A DNA stretch of 64,000 bases, taken from contig NZ_LZHW01000013.1 in the NCBI RefSeq assembly GCF_001667265.1, forward strand, positions 1-64,000, written 5' to 3'. The position numbers and the translations under genes were made by a program. Each line of letters opens with the position of its first letter. The first letter of the stretch is position 1. Positions 45,978-54,223 of the stretch are shown piece by piece. Source of the stretch: Mycobacterium sp. ACS4331. Its GTDB lineage: Bacteria > Actinomycetota > Actinomycetes > Mycobacteriales > Mycobacteriaceae. The notes below the pieces were generated by a model. It saw only the letters and a program-made list of their open reading frames with translations, did no database searches and was not told the origin of the DNA.

Positions 45978-46631
45978 CTAGTGTGTCGGGGCGAAGGCGA
46001 CGGTGGCCTTCTCGGCGATGAAGGCCTCGGCGTGCTGGGCGCGGCACTGCACCCCGCGCAGTCGGGACAGCCCCAGGAAGGCCTGCTCGTCGAACCAGTC
46101 GTGGCCCACCTGCGACGGGTAGTGCTTGTGCAGCAGGCGGGCCTTCTCCTCGGCCACGTCTGTGCGCAGGGGATGGAAGAACACCGGGCGTGGGGTGTCG
46201 GTTTCCCACTTGAGGATCTCGTAACCGAGGATCAGTTGATCGCGGAACTCGGTGGGCAGCAGTTCGGCCAGCAGGCGGTGATCCTGGTGGGCGTCGCCGC
46301 GCTGTGGCCCGAACACCACCTCGGGTGCGCATGTTCTGCGGAAGTCGTTGAGGGCGTTCTTGATCCGGTCCCAGTGCGCGGGAGCGCGGCCGTCCGGGAC
46401 GTCGAGCACGGTGAGGGTGAGCTCGGCGCCCGGGCAGAAGGCCCGCAGAGCGTCGCGCTCCTCGGTCTCACGCGCGGTGCCGCCGCCGGTGAGCACCAGC
46501 GCGTGAACCCGCAGGGCTGGGCGCTGCGCCGCGAGCGTGAGCAGCGTGCCGCCCATGCCGATCGCGATGTCGTCACAGTGCGCCCCGACGACGGCGATCT
46601 CTGCGACGGCCGGGGTGGACAGTCCGATCAT
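45978..46631 (-). CDS. PIG-L/LmbE-family deacetylase
   Basis: A 217-residue zinc deacetylase of the PIG-L family, the fold of MshB and Mca. The zinc motif is VGAHCDDIAIGMGG, a variant of AHPDDE in which Pro becomes Cys and Glu becomes Ile, keeping the His, catalytic Asp and metal Asp. The second site is DAHQDHR. It probably removes an N-acetyl group from an amino sugar intermediate or a small acylated precursor. Its ATG follows the nucleotidyltransferase stop directly, so it is co-translated. Confidence 0.88.
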   Translation of the reverse strand: MIGLSTPAVAEIAVVGAHCDDIAIGMGGTLLTLAAQRPALRVHALVLTGGGTARETEERDALRAFCPGAELTLTVLDVPDGRAPAHWDRIKNALNDFRRTCAPEVVFGPQRGDAHQDHRLLAELLPTEFRDQLILGYEILKWETDTPRPVFFHPLRTDVAEEKARLLHKHYPSQVGHDWFDEQAFLGLSRLRGVQCRAQHAEAFIAEKATVAFAPTH

Positions 46632-47426
46632 TCAGGACACCGCGAGGGGCAACTCGTGCTCCCACACCATCCACGGGCGGTCGCCGCGGTGGTACCCGGC
46701 ATCGAGCTCGGCCCGCTCCTTGAAGGTGTCGGCGGGCTTCCAGAACCCGTCGTGGCGGTAGCCGAAGAGTCGGCCCTGGCCCGCGAGCGTTCCGCAGGCG
46801 TCCTCGACCAGGTCGCCACCCTCGGGCAGCAGATCGAAGATCTCCTGCGACAGCACGAAGAATCCGCCGTTCTCCCAGATCGGCAGCCTCGACACCGGGG
46901 TGATCTCCTTGACCTCGCCGGCCTCACTGACCTCGACGCAGTGGAACGACGACTGCGGCGGCACGATCATCATCGACGCGGCCGCACCGGAGGCATGGAA
47001 CTTGGCGACCACGTCGTCCAACGGCGCGTCGGTGAGGACGTCGGCGTAGTTGGCCAGAAAGAAGTCCTCGCCCTCGAGGTGGTGGCGCACCCGGCGCAGG
47101 CGCTCGCCGATCGCCGACTCCAGTCCGGTGTCGACGAAGGTGATCGACCAGTCGTCGATGTCGGAGCCCATCAGTTCCACGCGGCCGCCGCGCATGACGA
47201 AGTCGTTGGACGCGGCCTCCTGATAGGTCAGGAAGTAGTTCTTGATGTGGGCCGCGCCGTAGCCGAGGCACAGGATGAAGTCCTTGTGGCCGAAGTGGGC
47301 GTAGTAGCGCATGACGTGCCAGATCAGCGGCCGTGGACCGACCATCTGCATGGGTTTGGGTATGACGTCGTCGGCGCTGTTGCGCATGCGCATCCCGTAA
47401 CCGCCGCAGAACAGAACGACCTTCAC
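46632..47426 (-). CDS. Glucose-1-phosphate cytidylyltransferase-like nucleotidyltransferase
   Basis: A 264-residue sugar-1-phosphate nucleotidyltransferase. The N-terminal VVLFCGGYGMRMR and IPKPMQMVGPRPLIWHVMRYYA form the nucleotide and sugar-phosphate site. FILCLGYGAAHIKNYFL and the IDDWSITFVDTGLES segment resemble CDP-glucose pyrophosphorylase RfbF. It should activate a hexose-1-phosphate, probably with CTP. It overlaps the upstream methyltransferase gene by 4 bp. No CDP-glucose 4,6-dehydratase is encoded nearby. Confidence 0.87.
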   Translation of the reverse strand: MKVVLFCGGYGMRMRNSADDVIPKPMQMVGPRPLIWHVMRYYAHFGHKDFILCLGYGAAHIKNYFLTYQEAASNDFVMRGGRVELMGSDIDDWSITFVDTGLESAIGERLRRVRHHLEGEDFFLANYADVLTDAPLDDVVAKFHASGAAASMMIVPPQSSFHCVEVSEAGEVKEITPVSRLPIWENGGFFVLSQEIFDLLPEGGDLVEDACGTLAGQGRLFGYRHDGFWKPADTFKERAELDAGYHRGDRPWMVWEHELPLAVS

Positions 47427-48667
47427 TGTGTGTCCCCTCCCAGAAGATCAGCGTGATGGAGTGTGGGCAGCGGGAACACCAGTTCGGCGCCCCATTCCGC
47501 GATGTAGGCGAGCTGCTCGGTGAGTTCGGTCTCGAGATTCCACGGCAGTGCGACGACGACGTCGGGCCGGTCCTTCTCGATCTGTGCCGGGTCGTGGATC
47601 GGTATCCGCGTGCCCGGTGTGTAGCGGCCGTGCTTGTAGGGGTTGCGGTCGACGGTGTACTCGAGCAGGTCGGGCCGGATACCGCACCAGTTCAGCAGCG
47701 TGTTGCCCTTGCCCGGTGCGCCGTAGCCGACGACCCGCCTGCCCGCGGCGCGGCAGTCGAGCAGGAAGCGCAGCAGGTCATGGCGGACGGCTTCGGCGCG
47801 GGTCCGCAGTGCCAGGTAGCCGTCCACCGCGTGCAGGCCGGCCTCCTCTTCGAGCGCCAGGGCCTCGGCGACCCGATCCGAGGGTGGGCCCGCGGCGGCC
47901 TGGGGACGTGCCCACACCCGGATGGATCCGCCATGGGTGTCGATGAGTTCCACATCGACGACCGCCAGGCCCGCGGTGGCCAGCGCCCGAATGGCCGAAA
48001 GCACCGTGTAGTACTGGAAATGCTCGTGATAGATCGTGTCGAACTGGCCCAGGTTCACCAGATTGAGTGCGTGATGGACCTCGATGGACAGCCACCCGTC
48101 TTCGGCCAGCAGTGCGCGCAGTGACCGGGTGAATCCGAGCAGGTCGGGGATGTGGGCGTAGACGTTGTTGGCCACGACCAGGTCCGCGGGGCCGTGTTCG
48201 GCGCGCACCGAGGCGGCGGTCGGTTCGTCGAGGAACGACGTGATCGTCGGTACGCCCCGGTTGCGCGCGGCGGCCCCGACGTTGACCGACGGTTCGATGC
48301 CCACGCAGGGCACCCCCGCGGCCACGACATGCTGCAGCAGATAACCGTCGTTGCTGGCGACTTCGACGACCAGCGACTCCCGGTTCAACCCGAGGCGATG
48401 GATCGTCTCGGTCACGAACCGCTGCGCGTGTGCCACCCAGCTGTCGGAGTACGACGAGAAGTAGGCGTACTCGGTGAAGGTGTCCGCGGGGGTGATCAAC
48501 GCGGGGATCTGCAGCAGCAGGCAGTCCTCGCACAGCCGCAGGTGCAGGGGGAATGTCGGCTCGGCCGCATCGAGCTGCTCGGCGGACAGGAACGACTCAC
48601 ACGGCGGCGTCGCGCCCAGGTCGACCACGCTGACCATCCGGGTCGAGTCGCAGAGCCGACAGTTCAT
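47423..48667 (-). CDS. TylCIII-type NDP-sugar C-methyltransferase
   Basis: A 414-residue protein with an N-terminal zinc-binding domain (CRLCDSTRM and CEDCLLLQI), a SAM domain with intact VVEVASNDGYLLQHV motif, then NNVYAHIPDLLGFTRSL and YHEHFQYYT. A C-terminal domain has GYGAPGKGNTLLNWCGI. This is the layout of C3-methyltransferases that build branched deoxy sugars such as mycarose. It heads the minus-strand sugar operon, with a TATATA box and a GGGGAA ribosome site upstream. Confidence 0.9.
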   Translation of the reverse strand: MNCRLCDSTRMVSVVDLGATPPCESFLSAEQLDAAEPTFPLHLRLCEDCLLLQIPALITPADTFTEYAYFSSYSDSWVAHAQRFVTETIHRLGLNRESLVVEVASNDGYLLQHVVAAGVPCVGIEPSVNVGAAARNRGVPTITSFLDEPTAASVRAEHGPADLVVANNVYAHIPDLLGFTRSLRALLAEDGWLSIEVHHALNLVNLGQFDTIYHEHFQYYTVLSAIRALATAGLAVVDVELIDTHGGSIRVWARPQAAAGPPSDRVAEALALEEEAGLHAVDGYLALRTRAEAVRHDLLRFLLDCRAAGRRVVGYGAPGKGNTLLNWCGIRPDLLEYTVDRNPYKHGRYTPGTRIPIHDPAQIEKDRPDVVVALPWNLETELTEQLAYIAEWGAELVFPLPTLHHADLLGGDTQ

Positions 48668-48685
48668 CGAGAGTTCCCCACCCCG

Positions 48686-48691
48686 TATATA
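48686..48691 (-). promoter_or_regulatory. -10 element of the sugar operon (TATATA)
   Basis: On the minus strand TATATA lies 18 bases before the ATG at 48667, with GGGGAA as ribosome site between. The surrounding 48670-48790 is clearly more AT-rich than the rest of the window. Confidence 0.5.
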
Positions 48692-48736
48692 GCAATGTCA
48701 TCAGCGGAACTAAGCGGACCTTTAACGTGCATGGCA

Positions 48737-48762
48737 ATACCCATTGCGCATAGACAGCAAAG
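48737..48762 (-). promoter_or_regulatory. Candidate SigF-type promoter (CTTT-N16-GGGTAT)
   Basis: The minus strand reads CTTT, 16 bases, then GGGTAT. Mycobacterial SigF promoters are GTTT-N15-17-GGGTAT, so one base differs. It could give a second start for the sugar operon with a leader of about 60 bases. Confidence 0.4.
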
Positions 48763-48834
48763 CGTCTTTAGTTTCCTGGCGGGAGTATACGGTGAACCGG
48801 GCCACACCGCGACCCGAGGGTGGGGAATCGGTGG

Positions 48835-49308
48835 CTACGTGCCGGGGCCGATGTTGCGCGCCGGACGGGTGCGCAGGTCGTGGACGTAGTCGGCGGGGGC
48901 ACCCGCGATCTCGGCGGCCTCCGACATCACGCCGAGGTAGCGGGCCGACGGAATCCCGCCCTCCCACGCGTCGACCACGTACAGCCATGCCAGCACGGGG
49001 TCGGTTGTGGTGTCCGAGGATTCGCGGTGCACGCGGCACCTGATCTTCTTGTGGACGCCGAGTTCGGCGCCCTCCCAGCGGTCGAGGTTCTCCTCGTCCT
49101 CTTTGGTCATGTCGTAGAGCACGACGAAGACCTTGGAATCGGGATCCTCGACGACGGTGGCCAGAGCGCCCTCCCAGCCGATGTCCTCACCGCCGAAGGT
49201 GAGTCGCCATCCGTGCAGCCAACCCGTGCCCGCCATCGGCGAGTGCGGCGCGCGCTGCAGCATCTGTTCGGGATGCATGTTGGACCCATAGGCGGCGTAG
49301 AGCGGCAC
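48835..49308 (-). CDS. Gamma-glutamylcyclotransferase-like protein (Rv3304-like)
   Basis: A 157-residue GGCT/AIG2-fold protein. The N-terminal YAAYGSNMHPEQMLQRAP is the diagnostic YGSN loop, and EGALATVVEDPDSKVFVVLYDMT forms the core sheet. ELGVHKKIRCRVH carries further conserved residues. Such proteins cleave gamma-glutamyl amides to 5-oxoproline, but many members are uncharacterised. It is divergent from lpdA as in M. tuberculosis, where the corresponding genes are adjacent. Confidence 0.88.
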   Translation of the reverse strand: MPLYAAYGSNMHPEQMLQRAPHSPMAGTGWLHGWRLTFGGEDIGWEGALATVVEDPDSKVFVVLYDMTKEDEENLDRWEGAELGVHKKIRCRVHRESSDTTTDPVLAWLYVVDAWEGGIPSARYLGVMSEAAEIAGAPADYVHDLRTRPARNIGPGT

Positions 49309-49370
49309 GGGGAAAGCTTAGACGCAGCCAACTTCTGCGGCGCTGCGCATCATCCCCGCAGGGGGTGAAC

Positions 49371-49376
49371 TAGGTT
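49371..49376 (+). promoter_or_regulatory. Leaderless-type -10 of lpdA (TAGGTT)
   Basis: TAGGTT is exactly 7 bases before the GTG at 49384, which therefore is preferred to the TTG at 49375 that would lie inside the box. Confidence 0.55.
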
Positions 49377-49383
49377 GTTCACC

Positions 49384-50799
49384 GTGGTGACTCGCATCGT
49401 GATCATCGGCGGTGGACCGGCCGGCTACGAGGCGGCGTTGGTCGCCGCCAGTCGTGGGCGCGACGTCGCCCACGTGACGGTGGTCGACTCCGAGGGTCTC
49501 GGTGGCGCCTGCGTGCTGTACGACTGCGTGCCGTCCAAGACCTTCATCGCCTCGACCGGTGTGCGCACCGAGCTGCGCCGCGCCGAGGGCATGGGATTCG
49601 ACATCGGAATCGACGACGCCAAGATCTCGCTCGCGCAGATCAACAATCGGGCCAAGACACTGGCGGCGTCTCAGTCGGCCGACATCGGCAGCCAGCTCCT
49701 GGCCCAGGGGGTGACGATCCTCGGCGGCCGTGGCGAACTCGTCGACGACCTGCCGGGGATGGCCCACCACCGGGTCCGGGTCACCACCCCGGACGGCCGG
49801 GTCGCCGTGCTGAAGGCCGACGTCGTGCTCATCGCGACCGGTGCCAGCCCCCGCGTACTCCCGCACGCCGTCCCCGACGGCGAACGGATCCTCACCTGGC
49901 GTCAGCTGTACGACCTCAAGGAGCTCCCGGAGCACCTCATCATCGTCGGCTCGGGTGTGACCGGCGCGGAATTCTGCAACGCCTACACCGAACTCGGCGT
50001 CACCGTGACGGTGGTGGCCAGCCGGGACCAGATCCTGCCGCATGAGGACAGCGATGCGGCCGCGGCGCTCGAGCAGGTGTTCGCCGAACGCGGTGTGACC
50101 CTGGTGAAGAACGCGCGCGCGGACTCCGTCACGCGCACCGAGACCGGGGTCCGCGTCGCGATGGCCGACGGTCGCGTCGTCGACGGCAGCCATGCGTTGA
50201 TGACGGTGGGTTCGGTGCCCAACACCGCGGGCCTGGGGCTGGAGCGGGTCGGCGTGGAACTCAACCCGGGCGGCTACATCCCCGTCGACCGGGTGTCGCG
50301 CACCCCCGCGTCCGGGATCTACGCGGCCGGGGACTGCACGGGCCTGCTGCCGTTGGCCTCCGTGGCCGCCATGCAGGGCCGCATTGCGATGTATCACGCA
50401 CTCGGTGAGGGTGTTTCACCGATCCGGCTGCGGACCGTCGCCTCCGCGACGTTCACCCGGCCCGAGATCGCGGCGGTGGGCATCCCGCAGAAGTCGATCG
50501 ACGACGGCAGTGTTCCTGCCCGGACCCTGATGCTGCCGTTGAGCACCAACGCCCGGGCCAAGATGTCGCTGCTGCGGCACGGCTTCGTCAAGATTTTCTG
50601 CCGGCCGGCCACCGGCGTGGTCATCGGTGGGGTCGTCGTGGCCCCGATCGCCTCCGAGCTGATCCTGCCGATCGCGCTGGCGGTGCAGAACCGCATCTCG
50701 GTCACGGACCTGGCCCAGACGCTGTCGGTGTACCCGTCGCTGTCGGGGTCCATCGTCGAGGCGGCCCGCCGCCTGATGGCCCACGACGACCTGGACTGA
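49384..50799 (+). CDS. lpdA: NAD(P)H quinone reductase LpdA (flavoprotein disulfide reductase family)
   Basis: A 471-residue FAD enzyme (Rv3303c-like). It has the N-terminal FAD motif IIGGGPAGYEAA, the NAD motif IIVGSGVTGAEF and the FAD signature GIYAAGDCTGLLPLASVA. Unlike M. tuberculosis LpdA as I recall it, it has both cysteines of a redox disulfide (Cys43 and Cys48 in GGACVLYDCVPSK). The C-terminal His-Glu pair of true lipoamide dehydrogenases is replaced (YPSLSG). Quinone reduction protecting against oxidative stress is the family role. glpD2 follows after 75 bases. Confidence 0.93.
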   Translation: MVTRIVIIGGGPAGYEAALVAASRGRDVAHVTVVDSEGLGGACVLYDCVPSKTFIASTGVRTELRRAEGMGFDIGIDDAKISLAQINNRAKTLAASQSADIGSQLLAQGVTILGGRGELVDDLPGMAHHRVRVTTPDGRVAVLKADVVLIATGASPRVLPHAVPDGERILTWRQLYDLKELPEHLIIVGSGVTGAEFCNAYTELGVTVTVVASRDQILPHEDSDAAAALEQVFAERGVTLVKNARADSVTRTETGVRVAMADGRVVDGSHALMTVGSVPNTAGLGLERVGVELNPGGYIPVDRVSRTPASGIYAAGDCTGLLPLASVAAMQGRIAMYHALGEGVSPIRLRTVASATFTRPEIAAVGIPQKSIDDGSVPARTLMLPLSTNARAKMSLLRHGFVKIFCRPATGVVIGGVVVAPIASELILPIALAVQNRISVTDLAQTLSVYPSLSGSIVEAARRLMAHDDLD

Positions 50800-50874
50800 T
50801 CCCCCGAGCGGGCCGCGTGGGCCGCGCTGTCCACGTACGCTGGGGCCGGTACTGCCAACGAGCGAGGAGTGCGC

Positions 50875-52605
50875 GTGAGCGACCGGGGTTCGGAAGCCGT
50901 CTTGAACCCTGCCCACCGGGTCCGAGCGTGGGAACGCCTGGGATCCGAGCAGTTCGATGTCGTCGTCATCGGCGGTGGCATCGTCGGGGCGGGTGCAGCA
51001 CTGGACGCGGCGACGCGTGGTCTGCGGGTCGCCCTCGTCGAGGCGCGAGACTTCGCCTCGGGGACCTCCAGCCGCAGTTCGAAGATGTTCCACGGCGGGC
51101 TGCGCTACCTCGAACAGCTTGAGTTCGGCCTGGTCCGGGAGGCCCTGCACGAGCGGGAACTGTCGCTGACCACGCTGGCGCCGCACCTCGTCAAACCGCT
51201 GCCGTTTCTGTTCCCGTTGACCAACAGATGGTGGGAGCGCCCGTATGTGGCCGCAGGCATCTTCCTGTATGACCAGCTTGGCGGCGCGAAATCTGTTCCC
51301 GCCCAGAAGCATCTGACCAAGGCGGGCGCGCTGCGGCTCGCGCCGGGGCTCAAGCGCAGCTCACTGATCGGCGGCATCCGCTACTACGACACCGTCGTCG
51401 ACGACGCCCGGCACACCATGACCGTGGCCCGCACGGCCGCCCACTACGGTGCCGTGGTGCGGACCTCGACGCAGGTGGTCTCGCTGCTTCGCGAGGGGGA
51501 TCGCGTGATCGGGGTCCGCATCCGGGACTCCGAGGACGGCGCGGTCACCGAGGTGCGCGGCCATGTGACGGTCAACGCCACCGGCGTGTGGACCGACGAG
51601 ATCCAGGCATTGTCCAGGCAGCGCGGACGATTTCGGGTGCGGGCCTCCAAAGGCGTGCACGTGGTGGTGCCACGGGACCGCATCGTCAGCGAGGTCGCGA
51701 TCATCCTGCGCACCGAGAAGTCGGTGCTGTTCGTCATCCCGTGGGGCACGCACTGGATCATCGGCACCACCGACACCGACTGGAATCTCGACCTCGCGCA
51801 TCCCGCGGCCACCAAGGCCGACATCGACTACATCCTCGACCACGTCAACGACGTCCTGGCCACACCCCTGACGCACGCCGACATCGACGGCGTGTACGCC
51901 GGTCTGCGTCCGCTGCTGGCGGGGGAGAGCGAGGAGACATCCAAGCTGTCGCGTGAACACGCCGTGGCCACGCCTGCGCCGGGCCTGGTGGCCATCGCGG
52001 GCGGCAAGTACACCACCTACCGGGTGATGGCCGCCGACGCGATCGATGCGGCCGCGCAGTACATCCCGGCCCGGGTCGCCCCGTCCATCACCGAGAAGGT
52101 GCCGCTCCTCGGGGCGGACGGGTATTTCGCGCTGGTGAATCAGACCGAGCATGTGGGTGCGCGGTATGGCCTGCACCCCTATCGGATTCGGCATCTGCTG
52201 GACCGGTACGGGTCCCAGATCGACGAGGTGCTCGCGCTGGCCGCCGACGATCCCGAGCTGCTGGAGCCCATTGCCGAGGCGCCGGTGTACCTCAAGGTTG
52301 AGGCGGCATATGCCGCGGCGACAGAAGGTGCGCTGCACCTCGAGGACATCCTGGCCCGTCGCATGCGCATCTCGATCGAGTACCCGCACCGCGGCGTGGA
52401 CTGCGCCGCGGAGGTGGCCGAAGTCGTTGCGCCGGTGCTCGGTTGGAGTGCAGAGGACATCGACCGCGAGGTGGCGACATACATTGCCCGGGTCGAGGCC
52501 GAGGTGCTCTCGCAGGCCCAGCCCGACGACGAATCCGCGGACGCGTTGCGCGCTGCCGCCCCCGAGGCCCGTGCCGAAATCCTCGAACCAGTCCCGCTCA
52601 ACTAG
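50875..52605 (+). CDS. glpD2: Glycerol-3-phosphate dehydrogenase GlpD2
   Basis: A 576-residue membrane-associated FAD dehydrogenase that oxidises glycerol-3-phosphate to dihydroxyacetone phosphate, donating electrons to quinone. DVVVIGGGIVGAGAALDAATRGL is the FAD fold. ASGTSSRSSKMFHGGLRYLEQ and GGIRYYDTVVDDARHTMTVARTA are family signatures. The C-terminal domain (about 405-540) matches the DAO C-terminal domain. GTG at 50875 has GAGGAG at good spacing; a GTG two codons earlier is in frame. The order lpdA-glpD2 is conserved with M. tuberculosis. Confidence 0.95.
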   Translation: MSDRGSEAVLNPAHRVRAWERLGSEQFDVVVIGGGIVGAGAALDAATRGLRVALVEARDFASGTSSRSSKMFHGGLRYLEQLEFGLVREALHERELSLTTLAPHLVKPLPFLFPLTNRWWERPYVAAGIFLYDQLGGAKSVPAQKHLTKAGALRLAPGLKRSSLIGGIRYYDTVVDDARHTMTVARTAAHYGAVVRTSTQVVSLLREGDRVIGVRIRDSEDGAVTEVRGHVTVNATGVWTDEIQALSRQRGRFRVRASKGVHVVVPRDRIVSEVAIILRTEKSVLFVIPWGTHWIIGTTDTDWNLDLAHPAATKADIDYILDHVNDVLATPLTHADIDGVYAGLRPLLAGESEETSKLSREHAVATPAPGLVAIAGGKYTTYRVMAADAIDAAAQYIPARVAPSITEKVPLLGADGYFALVNQTEHVGARYGLHPYRIRHLLDRYGSQIDEVLALAADDPELLEPIAEAPVYLKVEAAYAAATEGALHLEDILARRMRISIEYPHRGVDCAAEVAEVVAPVLGWSAEDIDREVATYIARVEAEVLSQAQPDDESADALRAAAPEARAEILEPVPLN

Positions 52606-53497
52606 CGGGCGCCGACGCAGGCCCGCACCGCTGCCGGTGCGCGACGGCCTCGGACCCGCGCGGATCCGCCTGCGCGGTGGTGCTGTGCTGGTCGAGCTGG
52701 CCGACCGGTTCGGCCAGGACGCTGCGGCCAAGGTGTTCGCGGGCGAGGTCGTCGACGCGGACGGCGCCGTGGTGACCGCCGGCACCGTCCTGCCGCCCGG
52801 GGCTTTCGTCTACCTGTACCGGGATCTGCCCGACGAGGTGGAGGTGCCGTTCACGATGCCGGTCCTGCACCGCGACGACGACATCGTGGTCGTGGACAAA
52901 CCGCACTTTCTGGCCACCATGCCACGCGGGGGCCATGTCGCCCAGACCGCGTTGGTGCGTCTTCGCCGCGAACTGGATCTGCCGGAACTCAGCCCCGCGC
53001 ATCGCCTGGACCGCCTCACGGCAGGGGTGCTGCTGTTCACCGCGCGCCGGGAGATTCGGGGCGCCTACCAGACCCTCTTCGCGCGCGGTGAGGTGCGCAA
53101 GGTCTATCTGGCCCGCGCGGCGGTGGACCCGGCACTGTCGTTTCCGATGACCCTGAGAAGCCGGATCATCAAGGAGCGCAGCCGATTACAGGCTTACGAG
53201 GAGGAGGGCGAACCCAACGCCGAGACTATGATCGAGCACCTGGGGGAGGGGCTGTACCGGCTGACGCCGAGAACCGGCCGCACCCACCAGCTTCGCGTGC
53301 ACATGGCCTCGATCGGCGTGCCCATCGACGGTGACCCGTTGTATCCAGAGGTGAAAGATGTTTCACCGGAGGACTTCTCCACACCACTGCAGCTGGTGTC
53401 GCACATCCTGGAGTTCACCGACCCGCGCAGCGGCGACGTGCGGCGGTTCGTCAGCGCTCGGACTCCCGGCTGCGCCAGCCCACCACGCCCACGATGA
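52571..53497 (+). CDS. RluA-family 23S rRNA/tRNA pseudouridine synthase (Rv3300c-like)
   Basis: A 308-residue pseudouridine synthase. The catalytic aspartate is in HRLDRLTAGVLLFT; VVDKPHFLATMP and TPRTGRTHQLRVHMASIGVPIDGDPLY are the other RluA motifs. The basic N-terminus (about 1-20) may contact RNA. The GTG at 52571 lies inside the end of glpD2, a 35-bp overlap in another frame, and agrees in length with the M. tuberculosis protein. Its 3' end overlaps the convergent TetR gene by 47 bp. The target uridine is unknown. Confidence 0.9.
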   Translation: MPKSSNQSRSTSGRRRRPAPLPVRDGLGPARIRLRGGAVLVELADRFGQDAAAKVFAGEVVDADGAVVTAGTVLPPGAFVYLYRDLPDEVEVPFTMPVLHRDDDIVVVDKPHFLATMPRGGHVAQTALVRLRRELDLPELSPAHRLDRLTAGVLLFTARREIRGAYQTLFARGEVRKVYLARAAVDPALSFPMTLRSRIIKERSRLQAYEEEGEPNAETMIEHLGEGLYRLTPRTGRTHQLRVHMASIGVPIDGDPLYPEVKDVSPEDFSTPLQLVSHILEFTDPRSGDVRRFVSARTPGCASPPRPR

Positions 53498-54143
53498 TCA
53501 TGCGCAACTGCTTGACCGCGGTCCGGCGGATCTCCTCCACCGCCGCGGCGTCTGAGGCGTCGTCGATGGCCTCGGCGATCGAGATCATCGCGTTGACGAT
53601 CAGGGTGGCCAGCACGTTGAGGTCCTCGGCGCTCCACGCGCGCATACCGGGAAACCGGGCGAGGTCGATGGCCAGCTCGGAGGTCAGCAGTCGGATCTCG
53701 GTGCGGATCGCATAACGCAGTACGGTCACGCCACTGTTGCGCTCGCGCGCGATGAAACGCCAGTGCTCAGGGCGTTCGTTGACGCCCGCGATCAGAATCT
53801 CCACCGAGGAGTCGATCACCCGGGTCGGATCGAGCTTTCCCGCGCGTGCGCCGCGGAGCATGTCGCGCATCGACCGGAACGACTCGTCGATGAGCACCAG
53901 GCCCAGTGCCTCCATCGACTCGAAGTGGCGATAGAACGCCGTCGGGGCGATGCCAGCCTCGCGGGCGACCTCCCGCAGGCTCAGTGCGCTGAAACTGTCC
54001 TCGGCCAGCAGTTTGAGGGCGGCGCCCACGATGGCCCGCCGGGTGGCCTCCTTGCGCTCGAGGCGGCTGACCGATTCCTGTGATCGGGAGTCTCGCGAGC
54101 GTCCCGACCTGGACGAATGTGATCTGGGCGTACGACTGTTCAC
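53451..54143 (-). CDS. TetR-family regulator of the desaturase operon (DesT-like)
   Basis: A 230-residue TetR regulator. After a disordered, basic N-terminal tail (about 1-30), the helix-turn-helix lies at roughly 33-78 (RRAIVGAALKLLAEDSF, then LREVAREAGIAPTAFYRHF). The rest is the ligand domain (about 85-220). The GTG at 54143 is used, with TATGTT 9 bases upstream. It is divergent from the ferredoxin reductase-desaturase operon with operator-like sequences between, so control of fatty-acid desaturation by acyl-CoA, as for Pseudomonas DesT, is likely but inferred. Confidence 0.88.
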   Translation of the reverse strand: MNSRTPRSHSSRSGRSRDSRSQESVSRLERKEATRRAIVGAALKLLAEDSFSALSLREVAREAGIAPTAFYRHFESMEALGLVLIDESFRSMRDMLRGARAGKLDPTRVIDSSVEILIAGVNERPEHWRFIARERNSGVTVLRYAIRTEIRLLTSELAIDLARFPGMRAWSAEDLNVLATLIVNAMISIAEAIDDASDAAAVEEIRRTAVKQLRMIIVGVVGWRSRESER

Positions 54144-54153
54144 TGAATGTGAA
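54139..54153. promoter_or_regulatory. Operator-like palindrome 1 (TTCAC-N5-GTGAA)
   Basis: TTCACTGAATGTGAA is an inverted repeat over the TetR start codon and leader. The 11 bases TGTTCACTGAA that begin at 54137 recur exactly at 54217. Confidence 0.5.
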
Positions 54154-54207
54154 ACATACCACAATGCGCCCGCGATCCATTGACGCCGTGGGGGTGAGGG
54201 GCGCACG

Positions 54208-54223
54208 GTGTACACATGTTCAC
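54208..54223. promoter_or_regulatory. Operator-like palindrome 2 (GTGTACA-CA-TGTTCAC)
   Basis: The two heptamers are inverted with one mismatch and cover the ATG of the reductase. The complement reads GTGAACATGTGTACAC, close to DesT-type sites built from AGTGAAC halves. Binding here would block both transcription and leaderless translation. Confidence 0.5.
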
